Of a stretch of DNA of 64,000 nt, positions 1 through 14,600 are shown one piece after another. This stretch comes from Cristatella mucedo (taxonomy: Eukaryota; Bryozoa; Phylactolaemata; Cristatellidae): contig WPIO01000028.1 of NCBI GenBank assembly GCA_009760855.2, positions 2,234,001 through 2,298,000 on the forward strand, read 5' to 3'. How positions within the stretch are numbered: the stretch's first letter is position 1; each line of letters starts with the position of its first letter. The translations under genes and the position numbers were made by a program. Under the pieces are notes generated by a model. That model had not been told where the DNA came from. It saw only the letters and a list, made by a program, of their open reading frames with translations, and did not search any database.

Positions 1-2198
1 TGAGAGCGCCGTGGAAAACTCTTTTGCTTAGCTCCCACTTGGTCCTTGTGGCATTGTGGAGCTACCAACGGAGATCAGTCATATTTCGGTTACCATCGCC
101 GTGTACTGGGCGTCATATTTCGGTCACCATCGTCATGTACTCGGCTAGTGGCTCCAAGTGCGGACGTCTTGGTAATGGTAATTTGGTCAGCTTCAGAGTG
201 CCTGTCGGAGACTTTCTTGTTTACTGAAAAACTCTCAAAATGCTGTCGCCAACACTGATTCCGGTTTGGCATCTACTTTGCTCACTTCAGTAATCGTGTA
301 CGGCAGGCTCATGGCAACATTTCAGGTCAACCTTGCTCGTGAACCGGATTTACCTGGTCATAGTACTTCAATTACATTTTTAGGTTTAGAGCGACAATTA
401 CAGTGATAATAATAAAACGCATATGCCCCACAAGAACCAAATCTCTTTCTAGGCACTTTACCCAGTGGTGGGATTGAAGCATCGCTTTCAAGGAGTCGCG
501 ATGAGAACTAGAAAAGGCTTAAATTAGACGAACAAAAGCCTACCACAACCATTTTTAGCACTTAGAAAAATCAGTTCATTCTGTTGAGCTGCTTTAATGA
601 CAAGCTGGTTATGCCTGCTTTACGTTGCAGCTGCTTACCCATCCTATGCTTAAGACTCTCAAAGTCCGACTTCACATTATCCAACTTCAATGGGTCCCAT
701 CAAATGCGAAAACTCTATTTTGGTATTGCGGTTATTTATGCCGTTTGATAAATATATATATATTTATTTATTTATTTATTTATAACATCTTTTGTTAGTT
801 ATACAAATGCTCTATTGCTACCAGCTTGCAGAACAACTCAATAGAGGCAAATAAAACAACGGTCTCTCCCATGAGTCTAATAATGAATTATGTCTGCTTA
901 TGATGATATATGTAATGATGTCATGACTCTGCTACTTCTTGCTTCAGCCGGTGCCATGCTGCAGGTCATGCAGTCATGGTAAAAGACCGTTGAGGCTGAG
1001 GTACTGTAAAATTCGGGCTTGTTTAGACAGGGATGCCATATTTAAATTGGTCCATGCATTTGGGACATCCCGTCTTGACTTCTGTAACTCGCTGCTGGCT
1101 GATCTACTGGCCTGTGCACTCAGGCACTTACAGTTGGTGCAAAACTCTGCAGCTAGGCTTGTCTGTCATGAGCGTCACAGCTGCCACATCATACCAATTC
1201 TCACCGACCTGCACTGGCTCCCAGTCAAGTAACGCATCGACTTCACGGTTTTGTCACTCACTTTTAGTCCCTTTATTATTTGGCTCCAGCCTACCTGTCA
1301 TATCCACTGCCCCACCAGGCTAAGCATCGTACCACCCGCTTTTCGAAATCTAACTGTTTACTCATACATCGTACAAATCTCAAATCCTCTGGAGACCATG
1401 CCTTTAGTTTGTATGCTCCCCAAGCCTGGAACTCACTCCTGACTTGCGTCACGACATCTCTTAACTTGTTCACATTTAAAAAAAAAACTAAAAATGCATA
1501 TATTTATGACAGCAGTTAGTGAGTCCATTGTGATTCGTCCTTTATGTGCATATGCATGCTGATACTGTGCATGCGGCCACTAACCATTCTTGCATGGTGA
1601 CCATGCTACCACTAACCATTCGAGCGTGATTTCTTTGAAGCAAATGTAAAGTGCGTAGAAAGAGATTGAGTTATCTGAGGGATGCTATATCAAATGCATT
1701 ATTACTGTTACAATTATCGCTGCAATTTTCTGCCGGCATTCAGAATCGGCACGACACACAGACACTCAAGAGGTCAGAAAATGCAGTTGTATTGTGATGG
1801 GGTTGGTATGCAAGAGAGCAATTTTTACGTAATCCTAACCCTTGAAAGATTAAGAGTGAAATTTAGCAATTTCAGAGTTAATCATTACTGCTGCATTTTC
1901 GTTTTATGAATTGGTTCGAGGGTGAATAGTGCATGCCTGTCTTCATTGCCTTGGACTGTGTATGCTCATCTAATCAACGGCTCGTGTGTCTGTATGATTA
2001 CCTGCCCTAGTGCTGCTTGCCTCCGGTGCTGCCAGTATCAGTGCATGCATCAGTAGCTAGATCGTTTACTTCAAACGTGCGTTGAACTCAACGAATTTAT
2101 AAATTTGACGACTACTTAGTTGTCGAGCGATGCACCGCAGAACCTGGGGGACTGATGATTTGCATAGCTAGCAACCTTGGTTGTGTATCTGCACTCAG
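1..2198. other. 5' flank of the CatSper-like gene, no supported exon
   Basis: This stretch lies upstream of the first exon I can support. It holds a short antisense LINE-B tail near 410-470, a (TTTA)n run near 755-785 and a sense LINE-B fragment at about 930-1705. Open frames at 24-270 are short, overlap on both strands and have no recognisable content. The missing start, signal peptide and promoter of the following gene must lie here or outside the window. Confidence 0.5.
930..1705 (+). mobile_element. LINE-B 3' fragment (RT C-terminus plus 3' tail)
   Basis: Broken frames encode the C-terminal region of a non-LTR reverse transcriptase. The signatures LDFCNSLLADL, LQLVQNSAARLVC and LHWLPVK recur in the other LINE-B copies in this window. 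The 3' part carries the family tail (AAATGTAAAG, then AGAGATTGAG, then a T/A-rich end). The copy is 5' truncated and carries frameshifts, so it is dead. Confidence 0.8.
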
Positions 2199-2673
2199 TG
2201 TATTCTCGTCCATCGATCATTGCGGTGCTTCGAGTAGGCCTCAAATTTGAACCAGTGGCAGAATTCGAGGCTGCCTATGCTTTTCCGCCGAGAATAAATC
2301 TGTGCCTTACCGATGCCGTGGTTAATAATAATCTCATTCTGCCGCGTGTGTGTGCACGGTGTGATTGTGTTTTCAATTGTGCCTGAATTCGTGATGCATA
2401 AAAAAATTCCAATTCTGCAGGAGGATTTATCACGTTGCTGCACCTTTCTTGGAAAGCGTTGCATCTACCCAGGCGATCGAAGAAGGCTGTCAGAAGCGGC
2501 TGCGACTCGGAAAGAGGGTGCAGCTGTTGACCGACGACGTGTCCAGGCTAGCGAGCACTGCCCCGTACGATTTGCAAGTAACGCCAAGCACGCCCTACTC
2601 ATTCCTGGCGGGGCTCGATAATAACAAGGTCATCGCTACCGCCGACGACTTTATTACCTATAGCATCATAGAG
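2199..2673 (+). CDS. CatSper-like gene, first two supported exons
   Basis: Exon 2199-2349 follows CTCAG and exon 2421-2673 follows CTGCAG; the second ends before GTTAGT. The 71-base gap between them is one of the shortest introns here. The first exon's donor falls in a GTGTGTGTG run, so its exact base is ambiguous; the choice at 2349 keeps frame with the next exon. Content is globular, with a beta-rich first exon and a Lys/Arg helix in the second. No start codon is supported, so the gene continues upstream. Confidence 0.55.
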
Positions 2674-5600
2674 GTTAGTTTGCTATGTGTACCTCTGTGA
2701 TGGCCACTGCTTTACTACCAATGGCTTGCACATTGATTGGAAGCTTGTGCAGCGGTTTTGGCTCGACTCGTACACGATCTCGCTTGCAGGTCCTTCACGC
2801 ACGTCTAAGGCTCTACAGCAAATGAGTTTACTGCTTTCTAGGCTTCAGTAGCCCGGCAAGTATGAAAGAAAATGTTGAAAAGGGGAAAATCAAACAGATC
2901 CGATAAAATATTCGGATCAGTTTCCGGAAGATGTAGACGAACGACATGCTCACCATGTTGCAGCGCTAGCTCAGTCTAGCCGGCAACTGTGAGCCATGAT
3001 GTTTCTGCCTGTGATGTGACTGCCTTAATAAGGTCTAGCAAAAAGAGCTCGTCTCCTGAAGACCCTATACCTTCATCTCTGTGGTCTTCACTTGCAGACC
3101 AACTTAGCCCTGCCATAACCAAGATTTTTAATGCTTCTTTGGGAAAAGGGGTCGTCCCCAAGTCCTTCAAATCGGCAATCGTTAGGCCCGTACTTAAAAA
3201 GCCTGGATTAGATACAGAGGTCCTTGCAAACTATCGCCCAGTTTCCCTTCTTCCTTTCTTGTCAACGATTTTTGAAAATAATTGTTGCTAAGCAGCTGGT
3301 TGAACATATTGAAAAGAATGAAATGTCAGAAATATTTTAATCAGGATTCAAGAGGCAGCACTCTACTGAAACTGCTCTCCCCCGTGTTAACAATGACATT
3401 CTACGTGGCAACGACGACGGGAATGTCACTGCCCTAGCTCTGCTTGATCTGTCTGCTGCCTTCGACACCATTGATCACGAAGTTCTGCTTGAACGATTGA
3501 GAACAACGATCGGTCTGGCAGACGCAGCACTGGCGTGGTTTAAATCATACTTGTCTGATCGTGTTCAATCCGTGTCGTGTGGGGGTCAGGTCTCACATGA
3601 GAAGGGTCACCTGTGGAGTCCCTCAAGGGTCTGTACTCGGTTCCTTGCTGTTCTCCATGTATACGCAACCTCTGGGAAAAGTGATTAAGGCCCATGGAAT
3701 AGGATATCACTTCTATGCTGACGAAACTCAGTTGTATTTGTCATTCAAACCGTCGGAATCTGCTGCAGCAACTGAGAAACTGAATGCTTGCCTTGCCGAT
3801 ATTCGATCCTGGATGTCGGAAAACTTCCTGAAATTAAATGACGATAAAACCGAACTGCTTCTCATAGGACACCCTAAGCGTGTGGCTGGATTAAAAGGCT
3901 TTGCTGTTCTAATAGGTGATGCTATTGTGCGACCTTCACCACGTGCTCGTAATCTAGGTGTCGTGTTCGACAGCTGCCTCAATTTCAAAAGCTTCATTCA
4001 CAAGACTGCCTCTACAGCTAGCCATCCCATCCGATCCCTATCCAAGATTAGAAGCTGTCTCCCACAGTGGCTTGTAAACAATTTAACTAGCTCTTTAGTT
4101 CTGTCTCGGCTTGATTATTGTAATTCCCTTTTGGCTGGGCTACCAAAGAAAGCTATTATGCCACTACAGCGGACTATGAATATGGCTGCAAGGCTGATCT
4201 TCAAGTCCCAGCGGTTTGAGCACGTGTCACCTTTGCTAAAAGAGCTAGGATGGATGCCGGTTGAGCAAAGGATAGAGAGCAAAGTTCTTACGCTGACCCA
4301 CAAGGCCCGCCACGGCTTGGCTCCTTCGTACCTAGCTGAACTGCTGCATCAGTTTCAGCCTGTTCGCGCCCTCAGGTCCTCTGTGGACAATAAATTAGCT
4401 GTCCCGTTCCTCCACTTAAAGACAGTTGGCGACAGAAGCTTTAGCTCTGCAGGTCCTATACTGTGGAACTCGCTTCCACAATTCTTACGCAACGACATCT
4501 ACTCTCCAACTGCCGACTATGGCACATCTTTTTCAGCGGTCCTGAACTGCTACTTCTATGCTACTCACTACCTCAACTGCTCTCCTAACTCTGCTATGCT
4601 TCCTATTTTCTCTTTGTTGCGTGAGACGAAGTCTGTTGGCTACCGAATGCGTACCAAAAGCCGCTTAGGCTGTGAGTGCGCTATACAAAACTCTCCTGCG
4701 TAACACCCACATGCTCTTTATGACTTTGTGGAGTTACTGACGGAGATACATAGAGACAGTAGAAGAAGCAGCATTGCTGCTGTCGAGCGAAAAGAAAAGG
4801 AATTTGTCAACTAAAACCGCACAAAATCTAATAGAGTTTATTTTCCGTGTGTTATCCTGCAATGCAAATACCTTGTATTCAGTTTGCTCATTAACACGTA
4901 AACATCCGTTTGGGGATGGTCAACCGATGTGTAAAGAAGGAAGAAAGATATGTGCACTCAATTTGCAAAGGGAGACTCTTCCTGCAGAGAGCATAAGCTG
5001 CTGGAATGGACCACTGCTTGAAAACCCCTTTTAGTTCATAGCCCTGTGAACTTCCAGTGAATATCGTTATGGAATAATCTGTTGTGCAATAATCTTGCAC
5101 AATCTAGCTAAAGCTGTATGTAAATTTGATGGACTCGCTCACTAAAAAACCTAGATTATTATAAGTATTATTAGCTTATTTAACCTTATTAGATTATTAT
5201 TATTAGATTATCGTAAGTGTTGGTAGTTTGGGAATGCATACCCAATGCCAGCTCGTGCCTACTGACTCTACTTCATTGAGCTTGTTATTGCTCTATTGCA
5301 GATGGACATTTTCAATGACTTCCTCTTGCAGCAGACTCAACGATGCAATAGTTCTGCTGACAATCTGATGATACGGCAAGTGATAATGGACAGGCGATTC
5401 GTCCTGCTTCTGACTAACGTAAGTATGGCACTGACTGAGCCGGTGACAGAAGCACAAAGAGGCATCAAGCTGTATAGATATAATTCATTTGTAAAGCACT
5501 CGCTCTGCCAGGATCGGTTGCCCTTGGCTAAGGTGACACATTTTTTTCATTTTTGCCAAATGGCGATAAATTTTGCTTACCACTGACGATCCCTCTGCTT

Positions 5601-8600
5601 CCGATGCTGACACGTCAGGGAGCTGAGCTGCATAGCTTTGTGTCATGTACCTCTTCCGCCGTCGGGTATGTTGGAGTATCTTGTTTATTGTGATTTGTCT
5701 ACCGACACTAGAAGCATTGCACGGTTTAGCAATCCCTGCAGCAGGCCACAAAATAATCGCTATCATGCGAATAAAAGAATAAAGGTCGGCTGACTCAACA
5801 GGCTCACTCACCGGTACCTAGCAGCCGGGGAGCCTTTTCGGCTACCATCCAGCAGACATAATCACGGCTGCAGACGTCAAAGTTCAAGGCAAGCTTCACG
5901 AGAAGTCAGCTGCAGAATGACATTGTCATGTAGTCTGAACCGTCGGTAGCCGTAGCCGGGAGCCAGCCAAGATGAACAAATGGAGCCGACCTAAAGCTAA
6001 CATGTTTTTTAGGGCCGACTGGCCGATTGGTAGCTGCTGGGCATTAGTGGTACAGAGCAGATTGCATTGTCGTTTCGCAGAGCGGGCAAGAGCAGACGAC
6101 GGAGCAAACGCTGGCCAGCTCGAGTAGAGAAAATAAATTTGTGTCGGCCATTCGAGCACATGCACGAGTGTTTCTCGAGCTGTGTGCGCTGCCCCGAGCA
6201 TTGAGCATTGGCTTCGTGCCCCGGCTCGATCGATTGGCGTGCGAAAAACTACGTGGGCTTGTTGGCTGCCCGCTGGCTGCCAGCACCACGCCCTTCCACC
6301 CACGTTGTAGGCTGGCGTCAGTGGCTGCATCGTGAAGGATAATGGAACGCTCAAAGATAGGCAAGACTGCGTGCCGGCCCTGACTTCATTATTGCCCAAG
6401 TGCCTGAGTCGCGTGACTGGCTCCCAGTCGCCAAACGCTCCCGGGCAGTTTTTACTCGCCGTCGGAGCCGAGGCGGACGAGGGCCAGATATTCTACTCTT
6501 CGAACGTGGCTGGTAAAATTGACGATTTACCCCTGCTTAGCTCTTTTTTATTCTTCTTTAAATATTTTATTCTTTTTTATTCTCCTTTAAAATTGGCGAT
6601 TTACCTTTTCTTATATACCTATATTTGCTTAGCTCTTTTTTCGGCTCTCATTGGTCCGGTCCGAGCACGTTCTTCCAATCTGGCGAGCATTAACCGCTAC
6701 TTTCAGGTGCCTCGCCGGAATTTCGGGAGATCCTAGACAGTCGGGGGCAGAGGCTGTGTGGCGGCGGCGGTAGCTCTATGCGCACTTGCTCAGTCGTGGA
6801 CGCATCCCTCGACGGCTCCGATGTCAGGCAAGCAGTCGTGCTTGTGAAGTATTCGGTCGCGTCGAAACTGTGCTATGCTGTGCTCACAGTTTCCGGTGAG
6901 TGGGTGCTAAGAACCGCCAGTGGGTCGGTCGGTTTGAAATAGATCGGTCCTTCAAACGTCACTCACGTGCGAGGTATATTTCAGCCAGCGATGGGTCTTT
7001 GAGAGCGACGAATCTTGTCAGTGCTTCTAAGGACGGTTGCCTGTGGTCGGATAATGAGGACGCGTCTTCGGTGAATCTCGGCGGCGGAGGCCTGGGCAGC
7101 GTAGTCATAACGACCAAGAGTGCATCGGTGACTTTGTTGGAGTCAGACACTGTCGGCTCTAACCTAGCGGGGGAGAGCCTTGATTTGCAGCGCGTGACGA
7201 CGTATCGCATGCCAGCGAACAACGTATTTCTCTGGGGAAACCAGCTCCTATTCGGGTAAGCTTTTGCTTGTAAATCTTTGGGGGGATGGATGCCCTGTGC
7301 CTGAGGCCGTACCGCTGCTAGTTATCGTCTATTCTGCTTGCAGGTCGATTGGCTTACCCCTGAGGGTCTTAACGCCCTATATCGTGGATGGGTATATAAG
7401 AGACTTCAAGACGAGCAAACGAGGTCACGGAGCTCTTCTAGTCGTTTACAAAAATGAGCTGACGGAGGTGGTTCTTCTGGTTTTTTTTATCTTGCCTTAA
7501 TCGTAATCCTCTGCTTTCGTAGAGACTACGGATGAATTTGCAGCAGCTACTCTGCTTGTCATTTTTCGGTCGTTTTGCCCTCAGAACGGGTGCATCTGTT
7601 AACTTTAACAGACTTTATGCATAGTAGTATTCCGTAGTGAAAATTGCTCGTGCATATGCAGCCAGTGCAAATTACGGATTCTTCTCGAAACTATGTGCAC
7701 ACGGAGGCTTAGGAATCGCACGTTTGTAGCTGCTTTCTCTAGCTCAAGATGCTTATAGCTAAGTGCAGCGACTGCCCCAGTTTTGCATAGTAGTAAGTAA
7801 GGAGCACACCTTTAATGACCAAAGTTGTGGTCTAGAGCCCTGCGGCACATATACATCGTCCAAATAGAGATTAAGTTCTCTTTGGGTGCAATACAAATGG
7901 CTAGTATTTTTTTTATTTATTTCAACTCACTATATGGTCTCATATGGTTTCAGCTTTTAGTACTTTAATTGAAGTGCCATTAAATTGGACAGTAAAAGAC
8001 TTTGCATTATTGGGAACACTATTAAAAATATAAAATTATTGGTTGTCCGCACAAGCATTCAATAACAACCAAGCCATATTTCCCCCAAATTAAAAATAAA
8101 ACAAAGGCTGACAATAAAACTGACTGAGGACTTCTCATCATAGACGAACCGCTAGATAACTTTTCTGTGCCTGGGGCTCTAACGGATGCTCTCCCATTTT
8201 TAGCAACTGGCCACAAATGCAGTGCGATGAGAGCTTGGCACTCCTAAAGGCACGTGCAAAACTTCGACGTCTTATAAGTCTAACTAAAAACTACGTTTAT
8301 AATATCTTTAAAAAATGTACTGATCTGTAGAGAACGAGTCTTTCACTTCGGAAGACTGTTCTAATGGCGATAGCATTCGACAGATTTTATTTCAATTTTA
8401 GGGGTGCGAATGTCACTGCCAGACTGACATTTAGAGAGTTAAATGACTTTTCTGGGGCTGTGCACATGAGTAGCAGCATTTTTGTAAACATTTTACAAAA
8501 TATATGCTCATCATACTGTTTTTATTCGATACGTAATAAGAACAAAATTTGATGACGATGTTGTATTCTTGATCCAGTGTGATTGATATTTAAATTGTGT

Positions 8601-11600
8601 GTGCTTCTGTTCTTCCCTGCCATTATTAGTTACCGTTGCCAAATGCTGAGTATTGCACGTGCCTGGGTGTTGGCAACTGCCCCATCTTGCATTTTTGTTG
8701 TTTCAAATAATTTTTGTCATTCCTGGATGTGTGAGCACGGCAGTCCTCTGAATTTGCTTAACCCTGAGTTTTTCAAATCTTTTTTGGCAGTTAAACTTAG
8801 GATGTCTGTCTGCGTGCCCAAAAATAAATGTATATCCTTCAATCCACTGCTGATCATTCGAAAATAGTTTCAAGCATCTCACTGTGTAACTGGTGGGACA
8901 TTAACGTTTGCTTTAAAGCAAGCCAAATAGTTTTTATGTAGCTCTCTGCAATCACAAAGCCTCCAAACTCCAACCAGTTTTCCACCACGGTTTTGCCAAA
9001 CCACCTTGACCTATCTGTTTAAAATCAGTCGGTTACAGCCACTTTACTTTCGGGTAGCAATTGTGGCAAATCAACAATTACTAGTGCATGACATCTGGAG
9101 CTGTCTGGTCTTGTAGCACATTGCCTGTCATTATGTAGAAAGTGATCATGTGCTCCGACTTAGTCTCTCTCTCTGTGTCATTTTTGAAAATTCCAAGACA
9201 GTGGAAAAGTTGAGGCAGCACGAGAAAATAAAAATATGTTTAGCTTAGTGATAATATTAGTCAGCAGAGGACAGAAATTTGCTTGATGTGAAAAATTTAT
9301 AGTGCAAAGTTATAGTAAATGTTTCATATAAATAAAATGTCTATTTTTTGCAGCCTCTAATTATTTTTTTCTCATCGTGACTTGTGTGTAGGTGTTTTCT
9401 TGAGCAGTCCGTTCGTGGGTTTGGGCGGTTCCCCATACTTGCACGGACCCTCGTAATGATCGCAGCTTGTTCAATCTTCAGTTTCCTAACACAGCAGGCA
9501 TGGTGGTTGAACTTAACGTCAAAATTTACAAATATAAATATTTGCTCATTCATTCACGAAGTACACCTGGACTTGGCTCGAGCATGAAAGTAACAATGTT
9601 AAGCCAAAGCTTTATTTTGAGCCAAGGCTTGATACAGGCACAGGGCCGTAGGCGAAGGGTGGTGGAGGCCGAGGGGCTTTAGCCTGCCGGAAGGCGACCA
9701 AAGTAGGTGCCTCTTATGAGAACGCCCCCTGTAGCTTTGCACTGGAAATCCACCAGCCCCTACTCTGGCGGCTAGCAGACTTCCAAGGAGATGCTGCTAG
9801 ACTTTAAAAGTAACTCGGTTTGTCGGCAGAAGCACAACTTGGGGATGGAGGAAGCGGCTGCGTGGCGGTGCTCTTCTAAAGGGGGCTGTTACTTTGGTGT
9901 GTGTGTGTTTCGGTCGGAAAGAAAAGAAAAAGAAAATCCTAGCTGATTAAACAGCCTCTTTTTGTATAGCGACAGAAGAGCCTTTACGGCTATCACCACC
10001 GCTTGCAGTGGCGATAAAGAATCGCCCACCATAGGAATCGAACCCACGACCTCGGGACCGAGGTCGTGAAAGCAACCGCCTTACCTAGTGTGCCATCACG
10101 GCTCACCCTAAGAAGGCTACGTGGCACTTGCAATGCAAACTTGTAGAGCATTGGACCGGTAGCACAGAGGTTGTGGACTTGTTACCCCGAACGATGTCGA
10201 ATTCTTTCTAGGTTGACCTGTCATGTGGGAGAAAGCTTCGGGTCGCACTTTACTTTTAAATGTCCCCTATAAAATTGCGACCATCCCTCATTAAGTCGAA
10301 GGCCCCTCTATAATTCGGCTCACAAAGTTCGCAATGCAAGTGGCACGTAGCCTTCTTAGTCCGACCGAAACACACACACACCAAAGTAACAGCCCCCTTT
10401 AGAAGAGCACCGCCACGCAGCCGCTTCCTCCATCCCCAAGTTGTGCTTCCGCCGACAAACCGAGTTACTTTTAAAGTCTAGCAGCATCTCCTTGGAAGTC
10501 TGCTAGTCACCAGAGTAGGGGCTGGTGGATTTCCAGTGCAAAGCTACAGGGGGCGTTCTCAGAAGAGGCACCTACTTTGGTCGCCTTCCGGCAGGCTAAA
10601 GCCCCTCGGTCTCCACCACCCTTCGCCTATGGCCCTGTGCCTGGTGATCCTTACGGCAACTACTTTGAGAGTGGCAAGAAGCCGTGCTCATGGAGAACAT
10701 GAAGACATACCTGAGACATCATGTTGGTCAGTAAGAACGATCGAATTTGACGGCACTTTCTGAAATTGTAAGGTTCTCATTGAGAAGCATTAGTGGTAGC
10801 AGTGAAAATATCAAGATGGTTTGTTGTTTATTTATCTGTTCACCTGTACTATACTTGTGCTCATCGTATGGTCATTTTTCCCCAAGATAAGAATATTAGA
10901 CTTAAAGACGCTAAGGCTGAAGAAGATGAACGTTGATGATCTTCTTACGTCAGATGGTATAAAACCGACTGCCTGCGATGTAAACATAAAGGTCATCTCT
11001 ATGTTTTTCGACACCGACGACAGGCTGCAGTTAGTAAGTGCAGCCAAAGACTAGCTCAAGCAGTGCTTTCGACTTCGCCTCTATTCATTTTTAGAGTGGG
11101 CATGCTTGCTGTATAACTGAAGGTACAATAATCAGCAATTATTCGCAACTTTGTTTTGCTTTTCTGTGGTGTGATTCGCAAGTTTTCTCTGTGGGAAAGA
11201 GCTTTAGTATGCGTCGTAAGCAATTGGTCGATCGATTGATGGTTCTTTGACCATCTGCAACTGTGAAGTCTTGGGTTTGATAAGTTAATCATTTAAAGGA
11301 CTAGTCGGAAGACAATTGCCTGCCTGTTTTGAAGTTTCAGTCATCCAGGTAGAGGCATCTGAAATGCAAACGCCCACAGAATCCTCGAAAAGACTTCTTC
11401 GTCAGGTCTCGATGTCAAACCATGAAACCACATAGCTCCATCATAGTTACTCGTGGACAGCAACTACCATTGCTATTTTGAAAAAAGTTTGCCACTCACA
11501 AAACTCTTCTTAGATAGCAGGCTTTTGGGCACTGTGTAAAACTGTGTTCATGGTAAAATTAAAAAAAATACTGGCTGATTCAACAGCCTCTTTTTTATAG

Positions 11601-14600
11601 CACCAGAAGACCCTTTACGGCTATCACCACCTCTTGCAGTAGCAATAAAGGATCGCACACCGAAGGATGTGAACCCACAATCATTATCCTTGCATTTTTG
11701 TATGCCCGGACAGCTGACGTAGTTATGATGCTGATAAATGCCCCACATTAAAAGGCTTCTTGGATAAAGTTGCAGCTCATTAAATATAAATTCAGTCACG
11801 ATCACAAAAACTCACTGCAGACTTCACTGTAAGCCCCGTTTAGTTTCCGGGAGCCTGAAGTGTTTCAGTAACGAAGCTCAAAGGTTTATATGACAGCAGT
11901 TTTCTTTCAAGGTGCAATACAGAGCTATCTAGTGCAATAAGTGGCAGTAAATAAATCTGTGTCAATGAAGGCTGCCACATTACTATGTTAAAGTTGTCAC
12001 ACGTGCCTTAAATTTCGTTAATGAATAAATGTGAAAACGACAACGTTATTTCGAAGCTAGAGAAAGTCTGGTATTTTAACCTACCAGATCAGCTTTTCTG
12101 CCGTTGGTTTCTTAGACATGTTTTTCCAAATATTTCTTGAAATTTACATTCGGTAGTCTTGATAGTGTCGTATTATTTTGAGATCCCAATTTCATTTTGC
12201 CTGGGACTAATCGACAGAGAGAATGCTAGCTATAGAATACTGCTTGCAATTTAATAATTATCTTTTAAATTTGTCTTATTAGTGCATTTCTCTCCCTAAG
12301 CTTTTTCTTGGTTCCACTGAGGCATAACTGCTAATGAAGGATTGCCTAAATTTTCTATTTCATTCTACCCTTATATATTCACCTACCAAGACGTTGCAAC
12401 ACCTGCGCATCTCATAATGTATTTGGCTTAACCTTTGTGTTTTAGCTTATTACTCCTGCTGGACCAGCTTGCTTAACAAAAAGCATCAGAAGAGTAACTG
12501 TAAACCTAGGAAGGATAATGGGATCCCAGGATGCAAAGAGCCAAAAGCTGAGTCGGCAAGTAATTTATTCAACGTTAGCCTGCCATCTTCGACATTGTGT
12601 TATGTGCATGCGTGGTACCTTCTTTTGACTTGGCAGGGTTTAGCACAAAATAAAATAAAGGCGTGTACGAAAAATGGTTCCAGGGTAGGATTTTCCTAAA
12701 ACTCGAAGTTTGCTGGTCAGGACAGAATATTCTCTAGAGCCTCAGGTGCTGTTATTTCGGGTGTGTCCGAGAAGTAGTCTTGCCTTCATCCTATAGATTG
12801 TATGTCTTCTGTAAGTTAAGTATCGTGACGACTTTAACAATTATGAATACAAACCTTCCAGTTTAGTGAAATAGAATTCGAGACCATCACAAAAATCTTA
12901 TTCACATCATGATTCTGTTATGCTACCTTTTAATTACCGTTTGAGTGGCTCACTTTGTGCGAGCCATTTTAAGCAAGGAAGCCACTCAGTTAGGCTGACC
13001 TGTGTGTGGCATTAAGTCGCAAAATAAATGCTGCTAATAGGCCTTGGACGAACATGGATTTCCTGCAAATGCCAATGGATGACCGCAATTCGCCTGCTAT
13101 GTGCTTCATCCAAACCGTGCTTGCACGAACTGAGATGGGTCGTGCCACGAGAACCCAGGTGAGTGACCTCAATGTCATTACCAGTAAGTGCTACATTTTC
13201 TGGTTATTGAGACTTGTTATTTATGGATTTTATGGTGAATTGTTCATAGTTTTTGAAGTGCTGTGGATGAGCGACCTACTTCCTTATTACCTTGTCATTA
13301 ATTACTGTGCTACTTAAATCTGATGACATGATCCTAGTCAACAGATGCAACAACTTGCATCCGAGACCCTGCACAAGTGAGTATAATTAGTAAGACTGCG
13401 TGATATTAAGGCATATCGCGGCTTCATGTACAAGATCCTATTGGCTGTGTACCTATAAGCATAATCAGCAGCTCTTACGTAAAAATGATAGAAAGGGCAT
13501 TCCACTTTCGTTTTCCTCCAAAACTCGTATCTGGCGTGTGCATGTAATCTAGTTTGTATCGTAATCACCGCCAATTTAAATATTTATGGTTGTTAATCAG
13601 AATTGGCACTCGCTTGCAGTCATCAGTTGGCGAATAATTTATCTCAAACGATTCCTACTGTCAATGACTGTACTAATATAATAATTATAATAATAATAAT
13701 GCACTCGATAAAGTGCCCTCGGAGAACTTAATCTCTCTCTAGGCGCTTTACATTTGCTGCAAAGTGAAATGCAATTGAATGGTAAGTAAAATCATGCTTG
13801 AAAAACAAACAAAATGAATAATATGGTTAGGGGTGACATGCACAGGGTCAGCATGCAAATGTGGTTAGTGGCAGCATGCACAGTGTCAGCACGCATAAGC
13901 ACATCAAAGACGAATCACAGGGACCCACTAAATGCTGTCCTAAATAGGTGTATCTTTAAGTTCCTTTTAAATGTGGTCAGGTCAGGGGATGTTCTGACGC
14001 AGGTCGGGAGAGAGTTCCAGGCTTTGGGAGCATATGAACTAAATGCACAGTCTCCAAAGGATTTAAGGTTTGTACGAGGTATTTCTAGACTGTTGGATTC
14101 CGAAAAGCGGGTGGTACGATGCTTGGCCTGATGGGGTAGTATATCTGACAGATAGGCTGGAGCCATAGAATGAAGGGACCTAAAAGTGAGCGACAAAACC
14201 TTGAAATCAATCCGTTGCTTGACTGGTAGCCAGTGCAGGTCGGCGAGAAGTGGAGTAATGTGGCAACTGCGAGGCTCACGACAGACAAGCCTAGCTGCAG
14301 AGTTTTGCACCAATAATAAGAATAATAGGTCGTATTTTTAGAGCCCAGAGAGCCTTAATCTATATCCAGGCATTTTACAACTGACCGCAATACAATTAAT
14401 ACCCGAGGGTTAGTGCCATGCATGGTATCAATCATGCAAAAACATGCTGAGAGGCGCGAACACTACACTAAGGTAAGCATGAATGCACTCATGGCCATCA
14501 GCTAGTAGGACCTCTGGCTAGCTAGTAGTTTATACTGAATCATGCAGAGGCTAGCACGCAAAGCACACTTGAATAAAAGACAAGTTCACTGGGACGAATG

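Noticed and set aside
5926-6399. 157-codon minus-strand frame
   Set aside because: Opposite strand of a GC-rich coding cluster, with no recognisable content and no splice support.
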